A DNA stretch of 64,000 nt from Flaviaestuariibacter flavus (lineage in GTDB: Bacteria > Bacteroidota > Bacteroidia > Chitinophagales > Chitinophagaceae). How positions within the stretch are numbered: the stretch's first letter is position 1; each line of letters starts with the position of its first letter. Position numbers and translations under genes: made by a program. Location of the stretch: positions 1 through 64,000 of the forward strand of contig NZ_SJZI01000002.1 of assembly GCF_004337505.1 (NCBI RefSeq), in the 5' to 3' direction. The notes below the pieces were generated by a model. That model saw only the letters and a program-made list of their open reading frames with translations. It did no database searches and was not told the DNA's origin. Of the stretch, positions 1-10,531 are shown in pieces.

Positions 1-527
1 CGGACTTTGAAGTGGATGGCATCGAGCCACACCACCGGGTAAACGCTCTCCAGTACCCGGTTCTGCCACTCCTTGATCGCCGGGATGATCCGGTCGGTAA
101 TGGCCGTCAGCGTGCCATCCGAGATGTCGAAGTCATAAATCTCCTTCAGGTGCTTCTGAATGTCTGAATAAGACAGGCCCATGCCATACAGGCTCAGGAT
201 CTTCTGGTCCATATCCTCGGAGATGACCCGCTGACGCTTGGCCACTGTCTGTGGCTCGAAGGAGGCGTCGCGGTCGCGGGGAGAAAAAATATCAAAGCCG
301 CCCAACGAGCTTTGTATATTTTTTTGTGTGTGGCCGTTGCGCCGGTTGCCGCCCGGCCTTTTCTTCTCCTTAAGGTGCTCGTCCATCTCACCTTCTAAAG
401 AAGCTTCAATAACGCGCTTTAAAAGCGGCGTAAAAACACCTTCCGCTCCAACTAAAGGCTTGCCGGAGCGAAGCTGCTCACCAGCCTCCTTTACAAAAGC
501 ATCAAAATCAAATGATTTCTTTTCCAT
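1..527 (-). CDS. IS256-family transposase, N-terminal part (runs off the left edge)
   Basis: The reverse strand reads open from an ATG at 525-527 to the window edge, about 175 codons, so the C-terminal half is outside. IS256/Mutator-family hallmarks are visible: MDEHLKEKKRPGGNRRNGH near residue 50, then GMGLSYSDIQKHLKEIYDF, then VVWLDAIHFKV at the edge, which should hold the first Asp of the DDE triad. The enzyme cuts and pastes its own element. The start is set by the ATG followed by a well-conserved N-terminus; no RBS is evident. Whether the copy is intact cannot be judged here. The family call is firm. Confidence 0.93.
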   Translation of the reverse strand, partial: MEKKSFDFDAFVKEAGEQLRSGKPLVGAEGVFTPLLKRVIEASLEGEMDEHLKEKKRPGGNRRNGHTQKNIQSSLGGFDIFSPRDRDASFEPQTVAKRQRVISEDMDQKILSLYGMGLSYSDIQKHLKEIYDFDISDGTLTAITDRIIPAIKEWQNRVLESVYPVVWLDAIHFKV

Positions 528-600
528 CGTATATCAATTTAATCAGTTTTAAATTGACACACTTTATTGAGCATACTCTTTGCGACACATTAAACAATAA
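1..600 (-). mobile_element. Right-hand end of an IS256-family insertion sequence (boundary approximate)
   Basis: Only one element end is present, so the terminal inverted repeat cannot be confirmed by pairing. The AT-rich stretch at 541-590 just upstream of the transposase is where the end should lie. Position 600 is my estimate, because a chromosomal-type repeat (601-656) begins there. Confidence 0.45.
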
Positions 601-656
601 AACTTAGCGTAACCCTTAGTCCCTTCTATTCTTTGCGGTTCAAAACGCTTCTTTTA
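601..656 (+). repeat. Dispersed intergenic repeat, CTTAGCG type, copy 1
   Basis: This 56-base stretch matches the reverse complement of 20073-20128 at about 47 of 56 positions by eye. Shared words include CTTAGCGTAA, CCTTAG and CCCTTCT. It lies between the insertion sequence and the ubiD-like gene. It is not coding on either strand. Confidence 0.6.
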
Positions 657-689
657 CTTTCTTAAACTTTTTACTCCCTGCCCTGTTTT

Positions 690-697
690 TACCTTTG
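690..697 (+). promoter_or_regulatory. Putative -7 box TACCTTTG upstream of the ubiD-like gene
   Basis: Exact match to the Bacteroidota -7 consensus TAnnTTTG, ending 8 nt before the ATG at 706. That predicts a very short or absent 5' leader. No clear -33 element was seen. Confidence 0.5.
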
Positions 698-705
698 CAC
701 CTCAC

Positions 706-2622
706 ATGGCATACAAGAACCTCCAGCAATTCATCGATCTTCTTGAAAAGGAAGGCGAGCTTCTCCGGATAAAGACTTACGTAAACCCGAAGCTCGAGAT
801 CGCCGAGATCACCGACCGCATGTCGAAAGAACCGGGTGGTGGAAAGGCATTGCTCTTCGAGAACACGGGCTACGATTTCCCGGTGCTGATGAACGCCTAC
901 GGCTCGGAGCGCCGCGTATGCCTCGCACTCGGTGTGCAAAAACTCGATGATGTTGCCCACGAGATCGAGCGCCTGTTCAAGGCGTTGTCGACACCCAAGG
1001 AAGGCATCATGGACAAGCTCCGGATGCTGCCGATGCTGGGTCAGTTTGCCAACTGGATGCCCAGGGTGCGCTCGGGTCGCGGAGAATGCCAGGAGGTGGT
1101 GATCACCGATAACCCGGACATCACGAAGCTGCCGGTCATTACCTGCTGGCCCAAGGACGGTGGCCCCTTTGTAACGCTGCCGGTTATCCATACCAAAGAC
1201 CCGGGCACCGGTATCCGCAATGTGGGCATGTACCGGATGCAGGTATTTGAACCCCGCCTCACCGGCATGCACTGGCACAAGCACAAGGTGTCGGCGCGTC
1301 ACTTCAACGAATACAGGCAGCTGGGTAAAAAGATGCCGGTGGCCGTGGCCCTTGGCGGTGATCCCGCTTATGCCTACAGCGCCACGGCGCCGCTGCCGGA
1401 TAACGTGGACGAATACATGCTTGCCGGCTTTCTCCGCAAAAAGAAGGTGGAACTCGTACGGTGCATCACCCAGCCCGATATCGAAGTGCCTGCCGATGCC
1501 GACATCGTGATCGAAGGCTACGTAGATCCCGCGGAGGAGCTGATCTGGGAAGGACCTTTCGGTGACCACACGGGCTATTACTCGCTGCCCGACTGGTACC
1601 CGCGCTTTCATATTACCGCGATCACTCATCGTAAAAATGCGATATATCCGGCGACCATCGTCGGCATCCCGCCACAGGAAGATGCCTGGCTGATCAAGGC
1701 TTCGGAGCGCATCTTCCTCGCGCCGATGAAGATGACCCTCATCCCGGAGATCCTCGATATGGACATGCCGGTGGAGGGCGTGGCGCACAACCTGGTGATC
1801 GCGCAGATCAAAAAGGATTACGCCGGCCAGGGTCTCAAGGTCATGAACGCCATGTGGGGCGCGGGCCAGATGATGTTCAACAAGATCCTCGTGCTCGCCG
1901 ACCAGGGTGTTTCGATACAGGACTACAAGGCGCTGGCCCAATACACGTTCCGCAACCTCAACCCGGCCACCGATATCGCCTTTTCGCAGGGCCCGATGGA
2001 TGTGCTCGACCATAGCTGCAGCAAGCTCGGCTTCGGCGGCAAGATGTGCCTCGACGGCACCGCCAAGCACGACGAGGAAACCGACGACCGGTATTACTTC
2101 GGTACCCCCGGCGACCTGTCGTTTATCCCGAATGATTTTCCCGAGGTAAAAGCGGTGAACAGCACACTGGTTGAAGCAGGGATCCCGGTACTCATCGTGG
2201 CCATGAAAAAAGAACGCCCCGGGCACCTGCGCGGTCTGCACCAGCAGCTTGCGGCACGTCCCCGGCTGGAGGGCATCAAGATGATCCTTTACGTGGAGCA
2301 CAACGTGGACCCGGCCGACCTGGGCCTCGCGCTCTGGCGGTTCTGCAACAACCTCGACCCGCGCCGCGATATGGTGCTTTACGAAGGCCCTTCGGCACAG
2401 CAGCCCGGAAAGCTAACGGCCTGCATGGGCCTCGACGGCACCCGCAAAACCCGGGAGCATGACGGTTTTCAGCGCGACTGGCCCAATATCATTGTGGCCG
2501 ACGATGCCACCATCGCGGCGGTTGACGCCAAGTGGGAAGCCCTGAACATCGGGCCGTTCCTGCCATCGCCCTCGCTGCGCTATAAGGCACAGATCTATGG
2601 CGAAGAGGCGGTGGCGTCGTGA
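706..2622 (+). CDS. UbiD-family decarboxylase (menaquinone/ubiquinone-type)
   Basis: The protein is 638 residues, the usual length for UbiD-family enzymes in Bacteroidota. These decarboxylate aromatic or unsaturated acids using prenylated FMN. Members in this phylum are commonly annotated as menaquinone-pathway decarboxylases, but the substrate here is inference. Recognisable segments are GDPAYAYSATAPLPDN near residue 219 and PQEDAWLIKASER near 323-335, which lies in the conserved acidic active-site region. The start ATG is preceded by a -7 box. The gene is monocistronic. No UbiX (prFMN synthase) is in the window. Confidence 0.88.
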   Translation: MAYKNLQQFIDLLEKEGELLRIKTYVNPKLEIAEITDRMSKEPGGGKALLFENTGYDFPVLMNAYGSERRVCLALGVQKLDDVAHEIERLFKALSTPKEGIMDKLRMLPMLGQFANWMPRVRSGRGECQEVVITDNPDITKLPVITCWPKDGGPFVTLPVIHTKDPGTGIRNVGMYRMQVFEPRLTGMHWHKHKVSARHFNEYRQLGKKMPVAVALGGDPAYAYSATAPLPDNVDEYMLAGFLRKKKVELVRCITQPDIEVPADADIVIEGYVDPAEELIWEGPFGDHTGYYSLPDWYPRFHITAITHRKNAIYPATIVGIPPQEDAWLIKASERIFLAPMKMTLIPEILDMDMPVEGVAHNLVIAQIKKDYAGQGLKVMNAMWGAGQMMFNKILVLADQGVSIQDYKALAQYTFRNLNPATDIAFSQGPMDVLDHSCSKLGFGGKMCLDGTAKHDEETDDRYYFGTPGDLSFIPNDFPEVKAVNSTLVEAGIPVLIVAMKKERPGHLRGLHQQLAARPRLEGIKMILYVEHNVDPADLGLALWRFCNNLDPRRDMVLYEGPSAQQPGKLTACMGLDGTRKTREHDGFQRDWPNIIVADDATIAAVDAKWEALNIGPFLPSPSLRYKAQIYGEEAVAS

Positions 2623-2753
2623 ATCGAAGCAGCTGACGCCTCACGATTCCGGCATGCCGATTGAACTACATACGACAGGACAGTCCTTTCCGCAATCCGG
2701 GGAAATTCACAGAGCCGCTTTTCGGTTGTGCCTGCCCGATTAACCACGCGATC

Positions 2754-3719
2754 ATGAAAAACATCTTTCTCGCCTTACTGCTCCTGGTGGGAGTGGGAAG
2801 CGTATCGGCACAAAAACGGGCGGCGCAGAAAACACCGGCGTTACAAAAAGTATCTGCAGCACAGAAGATTCCGGCAGTCGACGAAAACACGCTCCTGTGG
2901 CGGATCTCCGGCAACGGGCTCCAGCAGCCCTCGTATCTTTTCGGAACCATGCACCTGCTCTGCGCCCAGCAGATCGACCTGAGTGATTCGCTGCGCGCAG
3001 CGATCGCATCGACCAGCCAGGTGTACCTCGAACTGGATATGGAAAATGTTCAGGAGCTCTCCGGCGTCATGGGCCGTATGAAAATGAACGGCGATACAAC
3101 GCTGGCCGACCTGCTCCCGCGCCCGCAATACGATTCGGTGCGCAGTTTTTTCAGCGATAAGGACAATATGATCCCGTTTGCGATGCTGGAGAAGTTCAAG
3201 CCCATGCTGGCCGCGTCCGCACTCATGGAAGCCGATATGGATTGTCCCAACCCGATCAGCATGGAGCAGCTTATCATGGCTGAGGCCAAAGAGCAGGGAC
3301 GCGATATCAAAGGACTTGAGACCATGTCCTTCCAGATGAGCATTTTCGATTCTATTCCCTACGCGTTGCAGGCCCGCCAGCTGATCGACTATGTACGCAA
3401 CTATGGCAAGGGCGACAGCCGCAAGGAGTTCGAGGAAATGATGCAGGCCTACCTGCTCCAGCGCCTTGATAAGCTCGAAGGTATTACCCGCCGCGACGGC
3501 GCCGGTATGGACAGCTACAACGACCTGCTGCTGTTTCGCCGCAACGCTAACTGGGTGCAGCAGCTGCAGCGGCTCATGCCCGAATCTTCGGTGCTCGTAG
3601 CGGTAGGCGCTGGCCACCTGCCGGGAGACAAAGGCCTCATCCGGTTGCTCCGTGCTGCCGGTTACACGGTTGAGCCGGTAGCGAATAACATGCTCCGCAA
3701 AATGGAGAAAACGCTGTAG
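2754..3719 (+). CDS. TraB/GumN family protein, exported
   Basis: 321 residues. I chose the ATG at 2754 rather than an upstream TTG because it opens a clean signal peptide, MKNIFLALLLLVGVGSVSAQ. The TraB/GumN family is a divergent metalloprotease-like fold. Typical family pieces are LFGTMHLLCA near residues 62-71 and VAVGAGHLPG near 282-291. It is expected in the periplasm or membrane-associated. The molecular role in bacteria is not established. It converges with ndk across a shared hairpin terminator. Confidence 0.85.
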   Translation: MKNIFLALLLLVGVGSVSAQKRAAQKTPALQKVSAAQKIPAVDENTLLWRISGNGLQQPSYLFGTMHLLCAQQIDLSDSLRAAIASTSQVYLELDMENVQELSGVMGRMKMNGDTTLADLLPRPQYDSVRSFFSDKDNMIPFAMLEKFKPMLAASALMEADMDCPNPISMEQLIMAEAKEQGRDIKGLETMSFQMSIFDSIPYALQARQLIDYVRNYGKGDSRKEFEEMMQAYLLQRLDKLEGITRRDGAGMDSYNDLLLFRRNANWVQQLQRLMPESSVLVAVGAGHLPGDKGLIRLLRAAGYTVEPVANNMLRKMEKTL

Positions 3720-3721
3720 GA

Positions 3722-3823
3722 ATCTCGGATCTCTGATCTAAGTCATCAAATGCAAAAAGGATCGCTTAGCGATCCTTTTTGCGTTGGTATCAAAAGATCC
3801 GAGATCAGAGATCCGAGATCGAA
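3722..3823. repeat. Inverted heptamer arrays flanking a terminator hairpin
   Basis: Left side: atctcgg, atctctg, atctaag (3722-3742). Right side: gatccga, gatcaga, gatccga, gatcgaa (3796-3823). The two sides are reverse complements in word content and flank the hairpin at 3752-3782. The right array ends 6 nt before the ndk stop codon. Confidence 0.75.
3752..3782. terminator. Bidirectional intrinsic terminator between the TraB gene and ndk
   Basis: Perfect 14-bp stem (3752-3765 with 3769-3782) and a 3-nt loop. The stem carries A5 on one side and T5 on the other, so it can serve both converging genes. Confidence 0.85.
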
Positions 3824-3829
3824 AGATTC

Positions 3830-4246
3830 TTAGAACTGCTCGAGGCCCGAGAAGAAGAAGTCGCCTTCGATCTTGGCGTTTTCGTCGGAGTCGGAGCCGT
3901 GTACGGCGTTCTCTCCGAGCGAGGTGGCGAACTTCTTGCGGATGGTGCCTTCCTCGGCCTGGGCCGGATTGGTGGCGCCGATGAGGGTGCGGAAATCAGC
4001 TACCGCATTGTCCTTCTCGAGGATGGCGGCGATGATCACCCCGCTGCTCATGAACTGGGTCAGCTCACCGTAGAAGGGACGCTCCTTGTGAACGGCATAG
4101 AATTCACCGGCCTTGTCGAGGCTCAGCTTGGTTTGCTTCAGGGCTACGATGCGGAAACCCGCCTTGATGATCTGGTCGAGAATGGCACCGGCGTGGCCGT
4201 TGCGCATGGCGTCCGGCTTGATCATCGTAAAAGTTCTGTTGCTCAT
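3830..4246 (-). CDS. ndk: Nucleoside-diphosphate kinase
   Basis: 138 residues, the standard Ndk length. The start is [14 protein letters not shown], the canonical N-terminus. The catalytic phospho-histidine is His116 in NAVHGSDS. The enzyme transfers the gamma-phosphate of ATP to NDPs in the cytoplasm, balancing nucleotide pools. A longer open frame upstream is rejected because the family start is unambiguous. A -7 box sits just upstream at 4267-4274. Confidence 0.98.
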   Translation of the reverse strand: MSNRTFTMIKPDAMRNGHAGAILDQIIKAGFRIVALKQTKLSLDKAGEFYAVHKERPFYGELTQFMSSGVIIAAILEKDNAVADFRTLIGATNPAQAEEGTIRKKFATSLGENAVHGSDSDENAKIEGDFFFSGLEQF

Positions 4247-4266
4247 TGTTGCTTGCTTTTGGGGCG

Positions 4267-4274
4267 CAAAGATA
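4267..4274 (-). promoter_or_regulatory. Putative -7 box TATCTTTG for ndk
   Basis: Reverse-strand TATCTTTG, matching TAnnTTTG, 20 nt upstream of the ndk ATG. It implies a leader of about 15 nt. Confidence 0.55.
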
Positions 4275-4301
4275 GGGGAACTTCCTCTTGGCGTCCGTCG
4301 C

Positions 4302-7300
4302 TTAATGAAGTACCAGCACCCGGTCGGTATAGGTTTTCGTCCCGATCGTCGTCTCGAGGAAATAGACACCCGGGGCGAGGCCGGTGGTGGCGAAGCTGCG
4401 TGAGAAGCTGCCCGACACGCGTTGCGGCCCGGTTTGCAACTGCAGCTGGCCCGCCGCATTGCGGAGCATAAACCGCACCGGCTGCGTTAGCGGCAGCTGG
4501 AGGCGTACCTCGAAGTAGCTCCGCGCCGGGCTGGGAAACACCTGGGCCCACCCGCTGCCGGAGATCGCCGGCACGGCCGTGCCGGTGCAGTTGACCGTCA
4601 CCGGCGGCGCCTGGGCCGTTGCCGGTAATGCGCAGGGCGCATCCGACGTAATCACGGCATGAACCTGCGCATTCAGCGGCACATTGCTGAGCGTGATCGG
4701 GTTGCCCGAGCCGGCCGCCGCACCGTTGATGAACCAGGCTACCTGCGGGTTGGTGCCGCCGTTGGTGATGTTGGCGTAAAAGCGCAGCGCGGCCGACGGA
4801 CAGCCGATATAGCCAACCGTGACAGAGGGGGCAACCGTCGTCTGATTTCCGCTGAACTCGTAGGCACCCAGGTCGGCGGCAACGCCGCTGATCCGGGCAT
4901 TGCCAAGCAGATCCTGCGTGATGCCGCTGGTGCCGGAGGCAAGGTTGTAGTTGATCATGGCCGAGCAGGGGAGCAGTTGCAGCCCGTCGTCGTCTGTCAT
5001 CCATTTCCCGTCCGGCCCGGCCGGGTTGTCCACATTGCGAAACAGGGGTTGCATCGCCACGTTCGAATTTTCATACACCACCTGGAAGGATTGGATCCGG
5101 TTGAAACGGACATTGGTACGGTTGCAACCATAGTATTGCGGGCAGGCATTGTCGAAGATGTCCACGCCCAGGTAAGTGGTGACAGTGGGATCGTTGAAGG
5201 CGAAGTTGCCGAAAAAGACGTTGTTATACAGCTCGGGCGAGGTGAGGCTGTTGGATCCGTTGTAGATGCCTGCACCCAGCAGCTCGTCGCAACGGTTGCG
5301 GATGAAGTCGCAATGGCGTACCCGCACGGCGCCGGCCGCTACATAAAGGCCGCCGCCTTTCCAGGAGGAGTTTCCATAAAAAACAACGTTGTCGATGTCG
5401 CGCTTTGACGACAGCCAGAGACCGCCGCCCTGGTAATCCGCGCGGTTGTTGAAAAATACGAGGTGCTCCAGCTTGTCGCCCGGATCAATCGTGTTGTTCT
5501 CGATGTAGAGGCCACCGCCGCTGCCGTTGCTGTAGTTGTTCAGGAACTGGCAGCGTCGCACGGCGGCGCGCCCGCGGAAAACGGCGATGCCGGCCCCGCG
5601 GCTGGCGATGTTATTCCTGAAGATCGCGTTTCGAACGTCTACGATCGAATTGTCGATGCTCATGCCGCCGCCCATCGAGCCTTCGTACGAGCTGCTGTTC
5701 AGGTTGCAGGCGCTTTCCACCACAAAGCCGTCGAATACCACGAGGGTGTCGGCATCCTTGATGCGCACTACGCGGCGGGCGTTGTCGGAAGAGTCGAAGG
5801 GGTTGCCCAGCTCGCCGCTGAGTATGGTGGCATAGGCGGCCGGGTCGCGCTGCGCATCGGTAGGGGCGCCGGTGGCCGGGTAGCCGCCCAGCAGCACGCT
5901 CATGGGCCGCGGCGTGAAGGCGCTGTCGCGGCTGGCAACAGCCGGCTTATAGGTGCCGGCGGCTACCTTGATGCTGTCGGCGCAGGCGTCGGCGATAGCG
6001 GCGCTCAGCGAGCGGTAGGCATTGGCCCAGCTGCTGCCGTTGTTGGCGCCGGTTGCCGCCGCATTCACATACACGGTATTCACTACGGGTAATGGGCTTT
6101 GCGGCACTTCGTAGGCGCCGATGTCGATGGCGCCGACGAGACGCGGTGCGCCCGTTATGTCCGTGGCTTCCACCGGGCTGAGCGCCGCCCCGGCATTGAC
6201 GGCAGGAGAGCAGCGCGAGGGGCGGAGGCCATCGTCGGCGGTCCCCAGCAGGCCGTCGGCACCCGCCGGGACGTTGATGTCGACGAGCCGCGGCGGGATG
6301 CCCACGAGGTTGCCGCTGCCCCCGTTGCGGAAACGCTGGGTTATGCTGTTTTCCAGTACGAGCGCGCCCGAAGCCGTGCTGGTATTAGAGATCTCGGGGT
6401 AGGGACCCGGTACGTAAGAGAAGAAATTACCCCAGAAGAGGGAGTTACGGATCACCACCCTGCCCGTGTCCGTATTACTGATTACGGCGAAGGAGGTGTT
6501 GGTGGTATTGGTTTCGCGCTCCAGGAAGTTATTGCCGATCAGCGTGCAGTTGAGTAGCTGCGCGCGGCTGTTGGAGTTGGAGAGAAAGGTTCCCTCGGCG
6601 CCCCAGTTGCGGATGCCGACGCCCTGCGTCACCGTGAGGTCGCTGCCGTTGACGTTGGCAAAGACGGCCCCCGTACCGTACCGCGCCTGGCAGCTGTCGA
6701 AGGAGCAGCGGGTGAAGACCGCCTGCGACCCGTCGTTGTAAATGGCTCCCCCGGAATAGCGGGCGCGTGTTCCCATGAAGCGGCAATCGAGGAAAGTAGC
6801 GGTGCTGCGCAGGTTGAATACGGAGCCGGCATGCCCGGTCATAATGGTGTTGAAGAAATTGATGCTCTCACCTGTGAAGGTGCAATTGCGTACCTGCACT
6901 ACCGATTCTTCATTGAATAGGTCCGGTGCCTGGCTTTTGCCCTCGTTTCCTAAAAAGGTGCAGTTGCTGATCCGGATATTGCTGAGACGGTTATAGAAAG
7001 CACCTCCATAGGTGTCAGCGCGGTTGTGGGTAAACAGGCAGGAGTCATAGGTGCCGCGGCTTGCCTGGTTATAAATAGCGCCGCCGTTCTGCGGCTGTGC
7101 GCCCGTGTTGAGCACCGTGGTGTTTTCGACGAAGCGGCAGCGCACAAAGCGGGGTTCGGAGTTGTCGAAGTAGCAGCCAACATCGGTGCTGCTGTCGATG
7201 AGGCAATTGTAGAAATACGGTCGGGCGTCGTGGTAGGCGGCAACGGCGTGCACGTTATTGATGATACGGCAGTTGCGCACGAGGGGTGAAGCACCCTGGG

Positions 7301-8870
7301 TCAGGTAAAGTCCGCCATGTTGCAGGCTGCCGGAATAATAACCGGAGCCCTCGATCCGCGCGCCGTCGATCACCGTTGTGCTGTCGGTGCCGCGGGACGT
7401 AACGATGCGGCGGCTTATTTGCCCGTTGCTGAGGGTACCGGAGAGGCGGGTCTCCAGCGCACCGGGGTTACGTTGCGCATCAGTTGGGTTTCCGGTGGCC
7501 GGGTAGCCCCCTAACAACACCCGTCCGCGACCGAGGAAAAAGGAGGCGTAGATATCGTTTTGGTGCGGGGTGTAGGTGCCGGCCGCCACTTTAAGTGTAT
7601 CGGCACAATCGCCTAGGGCGTCCTGAAGCGAAGTGTACGCATTTGCCCAGCTGCTGCCGTCGTTGAGGCCGGTGGCTGCCGCGTTAACATACGCTACGCG
7701 GCTGGCCGGCGCCGGTGCGCCCTGGAATTCATAAGCGCCCATATCGGCCACACCGGCATTGTAGCGGCGCGGGGCACCGGTGATGTCCTGAATCGGGAGA
7801 TCTGTCAGCGCATTATCGCCCGCGTTTAGGGCCGGGGAACAGCGGTTGGTGAGCTGGAGGCCGTCGTCGGCCGTTCCCCAGAAACCGTCGGCCCCAGGCA
7901 GGTTTGTAGTATCGCGGAAGCGGGGATTGGCAGCCGGCAACAGCCCGCTGCCGATCTTATTATTCTGGGTGATGCTGTTGGCGACATTGATCGTACCACC
8001 CCACGCACCTACCTCGAGCGAGTCGGGCGTAACGGGCTCGTTACCGTAATAGGGGCGGGCAATATTTTCGTAGAAGATCGAATTGGTAACCTGCACCGAG
8101 GCGCCGTTGGTGGCCGCCACCGCCGTTATTCCGAAATTCCGGAACCAGGTGCAATGCAACAGGCGGGCGCTGCCCCCGGTAACCTGAACCGAGCTCGTGG
8201 AATCGCCGTTTCCGTTCTGTGCAAATACGGTATTGCGGATCAGGGCGCTGCTGTTGCGCAGCCAGATCACACCTTTTGATGAGCTCCCGTTTGCATGAAA
8301 AATGCAGTTGTCGATAGCGGGCGTGCTGCTATCGATTGAAAGGGCGCCGGTGGCGGCGAGGTAATACGCAGCTGAATTGCCTGTAAACACAAGGTTGCGC
8401 AGCTGAACCTGGCTGCCGCCGGTGAGTACCAGCGCGCCCTGGAAAACGCCGGCAGATTGCACGTAGGTGCTTGTGAAAAAGAGGCCGTCCAATACGGTTG
8501 CCGCATTGAGCCCCGACCCTTGCATGATCTCCGGTAAGTTATCGTAAAGTGCCGGCCCGCCCGTTTCTCCGCTGAGGATGCTGCGGTAGCGCCGCCAGTC
8601 GCGCACCTTGGTGCTGTCGTTGGCATATCCGCCGAGTGTCACCACACCGCTCACCAGGAAGTATCTTGTTTGTGGTTTGTAGGTACCCTCCGCCACGCGG
8701 ATGGTGTCGCCGGAAACCGCCACCCGGTAGGCCGAATCAAGCAGGCGGTAGGCATGAAGCCAGCTGCTGCCCTTATTATTGCCGGTTGCCGCGCTTTTTA
8801 CATAAATCGTGCGGCCGAAGGCTCCGATGGTGCCGGTCAGCAGCATCAGGAGGAAAAGCACTTTTCTCAT
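4302..8870 (-). CDS. Secreted right-handed beta-helix protein with choice-of-anchor-Q-type repeats and T9SS C-terminal sorting domain
   Basis: 1522 residues from the ATG at 8870, which opens a signal peptide ([19 protein letters not shown]). An in-frame ATG 7 codons earlier is possible. Three long homologous modules each begin with a block like [17 protein letters not shown], near residues 25, 395 and 930. Each continues with many short repeats containing C.F..N (parallel beta-helix) and ends near a TGAPR...DIGAYEF-type block. The last roughly 75 residues ([12 protein letters not shown] to [10 protein letters not shown]) are a type A T9SS sorting domain. It should therefore be exported through the T9SS and anchored to or released from the surface. 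Such beta-helices often bind or degrade glycans, but no catalytic residues can be assigned. Confidence 0.88.
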   Translation of the reverse strand: MRKVLFLLMLLTGTIGAFGRTIYVKSAATGNNKGSSWLHAYRLLDSAYRVAVSGDTIRVAEGTYKPQTRYFLVSGVVTLGGYANDSTKVRDWRRYRSILSGETGGPALYDNLPEIMQGSGLNAATVLDGLFFTSTYVQSAGVFQGALVLTGGSQVQLRNLVFTGNSAAYYLAATGALSIDSSTPAIDNCIFHANGSSSKGVIWLRNSSALIRNTVFAQNGNGDSTSSVQVTGGSARLLHCTWFRNFGITAVAATNGASVQVTNSIFYENIARPYYGNEPVTPDSLEVGAWGGTINVANSITQNNKIGSGLLPAANPRFRDTTNLPGADGFWGTADDGLQLTNRCSPALNAGDNALTDLPIQDITGAPRRYNAGVADMGAYEFQGAPAPASRVAYVNAAATGLNDGSSWANAYTSLQDALGDCADTLKVAAGTYTPHQNDIYASFFLGRGRVLLGGYPATGNPTDAQRNPGALETRLSGTLSNGQISRRIVTSRGTDSTTVIDGARIEGSGYYSGSLQHGGLYLTQGASPLVRNCRIINNVHAVAAYHDARPYFYNCLIDSSTDVGCYFDNSEPRFVRCRFVENTTVLNTGAQPQNGGAIYNQASRGTYDSCLFTHNRADTYGGAFYNRLSNIRISNCTFLGNEGKSQAPDLFNEESVVQVRNCTFTGESINFFNTIMTGHAGSVFNLRSTATFLDCRFMGTRARYSGGAIYNDGSQAVFTRCSFDSCQARYGTGAVFANVNGSDLTVTQGVGIRNWGAEGTFLSNSNSRAQLLNCTLIGNNFLERETNTTNTSFAVISNTDTGRVVIRNSLFWGNFFSYVPGPYPEISNTSTASGALVLENSITQRFRNGGSGNLVGIPPRLVDINVPAGADGLLGTADDGLRPSRCSPAVNAGAALSPVEATDITGAPRLVGAIDIGAYEVPQSPLPVVNTVYVNAAATGANNGSSWANAYRSLSAAIADACADSIKVAAGTYKPAVASRDSAFTPRPMSVLLGGYPATGAPTDAQRDPAAYATILSGELGNPFDSSDNARRVVRIKDADTLVVFDGFVVESACNLNSSSYEGSMGGGMSIDNSIVDVRNAIFRNNIASRGAGIAVFRGRAAVRRCQFLNNYSNGSGGGLYIENNTIDPGDKLEHLVFFNNRADYQGGGLWLSSKRDIDNVVFYGNSSWKGGGLYVAAGAVRVRHCDFIRNRCDELLGAGIYNGSNSLTSPELYNNVFFGNFAFNDPTVTTYLGVDIFDNACPQYYGCNRTNVRFNRIQSFQVVYENSNVAMQPLFRNVDNPAGPDGKWMTDDDGLQLLPCSAMINYNLASGTSGITQDLLGNARISGVAADLGAYEFSGNQTTVAPSVTVGYIGCPSAALRFYANITNGGTNPQVAWFINGAAAGSGNPITLSNVPLNAQVHAVITSDAPCALPATAQAPPVTVNCTGTAVPAISGSGWAQVFPSPARSYFEVRLQLPLTQPVRFMLRNAAGQLQLQTGPQRVSGSFSRSFATTGLAPGVYFLETTIGTKTYTDRVLVLH

Positions 8871-8998
8871 TAGCAGTAGGTTATGACTCAAATATAAGCC
8901 GTCCCTGCCTTATGCCACCCGGCAACGGGGCCCGGACAGCCGCGGCCCAATTTTTTAGCCGCGGGTACCTGTACCGTTATCACTTAATAGACGACAAC

Positions 8999-10462
8999 AT
9001 GAAAAGAATCTTTCTTTACGGCGGTGTAGCCCTTTCGCTGGCCCTTGCCAACTCCTGCGCCCGCAACCCCGTGACGGGCAAAAAGCAGGTTGTTTTCACC
9101 TCGGAAGCCTCGGAGATCCAGCAAGGCGCCGCCGCCGACCCCGAAGTAGTAGCCCAGTTCGGGCTTTATCCCGATTCGGCCCTGCAGCGCTATTTCCGCG
9201 AGCACGGCCTCGCCCTGGCTGCCCAGAGCCATCGCCCCGGCCTGCAGTGGAGCTACAAGATCCTCGACTCCGACGTGATCAACGCCTTTGCCACCCCCGG
9301 CGGCTACGTATATTTTACCCGCGGCATCATGGCCTATTTCAACGACGAAGCCCAGATGGAGGGCGTCCTGGGCCACGAAACCGGCCACGTAACCGCGCGC
9401 CACTCCGTGATCCAGCAGCGCAACCAGATCCTCGGCCAGGCCGGTGTGCTGGCAACGGTGATCGTGAACCCGAACCTGGGGCAGGTGGCGCAGACCGCCT
9501 CCCAGGGCCTGGGCCTGCTCATGCTGAAGTTCAGCCGCGACGACGAGCGCCAGGCCGATGAGCTCGGCGTGGAATACAGCACCAAAATGGGATACGATGC
9601 GAAGCACATGGCGGCATTTTTTCAAACCCTCCAGCGCGAAACGCAGTCCCACGGCGGCTCCACGCTTCCGCCCTTCCTGAGTACCCACCCCGACCCGGGC
9701 GACCGCTTTGTAACGGTGAGCCAGCTGGCCGAGCAGTGGCAGCAGAAAACCGGCAAAACTTCCGGCCTCCTGGTGAACCGCGACTCTTACCTGCGCCGCA
9801 TCGAAGGCATTACCTACGGTGCCGACCCGCGCCAGGGATTTGTGGAAGCGGGCGCCTTTTACCACCCCGACCTGAAGTTTCAATTCCCTGTGCCTTCGGG
9901 CTGGCAGACCCAGAACACGCCGGCGCAATTCCAGATGGCGCCCCAGGACGGGTCCGCGCTGATGGTGCTCACCCTGGCCCCGGGCAATGATCTCAACACC
10001 GCCGCCACGCAACAGCTGCAGAAATTCGGGCTCGAGTCGCGCGAGTCGCGCAGCAGCACGGTAAACGGAAACCCGGCGCTCATTGTCGTAGCCGACCAGG
10101 CAGCGCAGGCAAGCCAGGGAGGCCAAACCGGCGCCGTTACCCGTACCCTGAATTATTTCATCCAGTATGGCGGCGCGATCTATCACCTGATCGGTGCAAC
10201 TTCCTCGCAGAATTTTGCCACCTACCAGAGCACGTTTACAAATGTCATGGAAGGCTTCCGGCAACTGACCGATCCGAACAAGCTCAACCGCAAGCCGGAA
10301 CGCGTGCGCCTGCGCACGGTAGGAAGCGCCACCACACTCCGCCAGGCACTCACCGGTTTTGGCGTGCCCCAGGCGCGGCTCGAGGAGCTGGCCATCCTCA
10401 ACGGGATGCAGCTGACCGATAACCTCGCTGCCGGAACGCTCATCAAAACGGTGGGTCAGTAA
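8999..10462 (+). CDS. M48 family metalloprotease, lipoprotein (BepA/YfgC-like)
   Basis: 487 residues. The ATG at 8999 gives MKRIFLYGGVALSLALANSC, a lipoprotein signal with Cys20 as the lipidated residue. The zinc motif HETGH lies at residues 126-130 and a downstream ERQADE at about 183-188 supplies the third ligand region. The C-terminal part ends in RVRLRTVGSATTLRQAL, seen in proteins of this group. M48 enzymes in the periplasm act in outer-membrane protein quality control; that role is inferred here. A longer in-frame extension upstream is rejected because it would bury the lipobox. A terminator follows. Confidence 0.92.
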   Translation: MKRIFLYGGVALSLALANSCARNPVTGKKQVVFTSEASEIQQGAAADPEVVAQFGLYPDSALQRYFREHGLALAAQSHRPGLQWSYKILDSDVINAFATPGGYVYFTRGIMAYFNDEAQMEGVLGHETGHVTARHSVIQQRNQILGQAGVLATVIVNPNLGQVAQTASQGLGLLMLKFSRDDERQADELGVEYSTKMGYDAKHMAAFFQTLQRETQSHGGSTLPPFLSTHPDPGDRFVTVSQLAEQWQQKTGKTSGLLVNRDSYLRRIEGITYGADPRQGFVEAGAFYHPDLKFQFPVPSGWQTQNTPAQFQMAPQDGSALMVLTLAPGNDLNTAATQQLQKFGLESRESRSSTVNGNPALIVVADQAAQASQGGQTGAVTRTLNYFIQYGGAIYHLIGATSSQNFATYQSTFTNVMEGFRQLTDPNKLNRKPERVRLRTVGSATTLRQALTGFGVPQARLEELAILNGMQLTDNLAAGTLIKTVGQ

Positions 10463-10483
10463 ACAAAGCAGCTATATCTTGTT

Positions 10484-10512
10484 GAAGCCCGCCTGCCAGC
10501 GGGCTTCTTTTT
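10484..10512 (+). terminator. Intrinsic terminator after the M48 protease
   Basis: 9-bp GC-rich stem (10484-10492 with 10499-10507), 6-nt loop, then a T5 run. Confidence 0.85.
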
Positions 10513-10531
10513 CACCTGAAGACAATTGGAC

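Noticed and set aside
640-2301. Long minus-strand open frame across the ubiD-like gene (553 codons)
   Set aside because: It mirrors the plus-strand gene in a GC-rich sequence and its translation shows no protein-like pattern; the plus strand matches a well-known family.
8636-8998. Upstream extension of the M48 protease frame to 8636
   Set aside because: The extension is low-complexity Arg/Pro-rich shadow of the beta-helix gene; the ATG at 8999 starts a lipoprotein signal.
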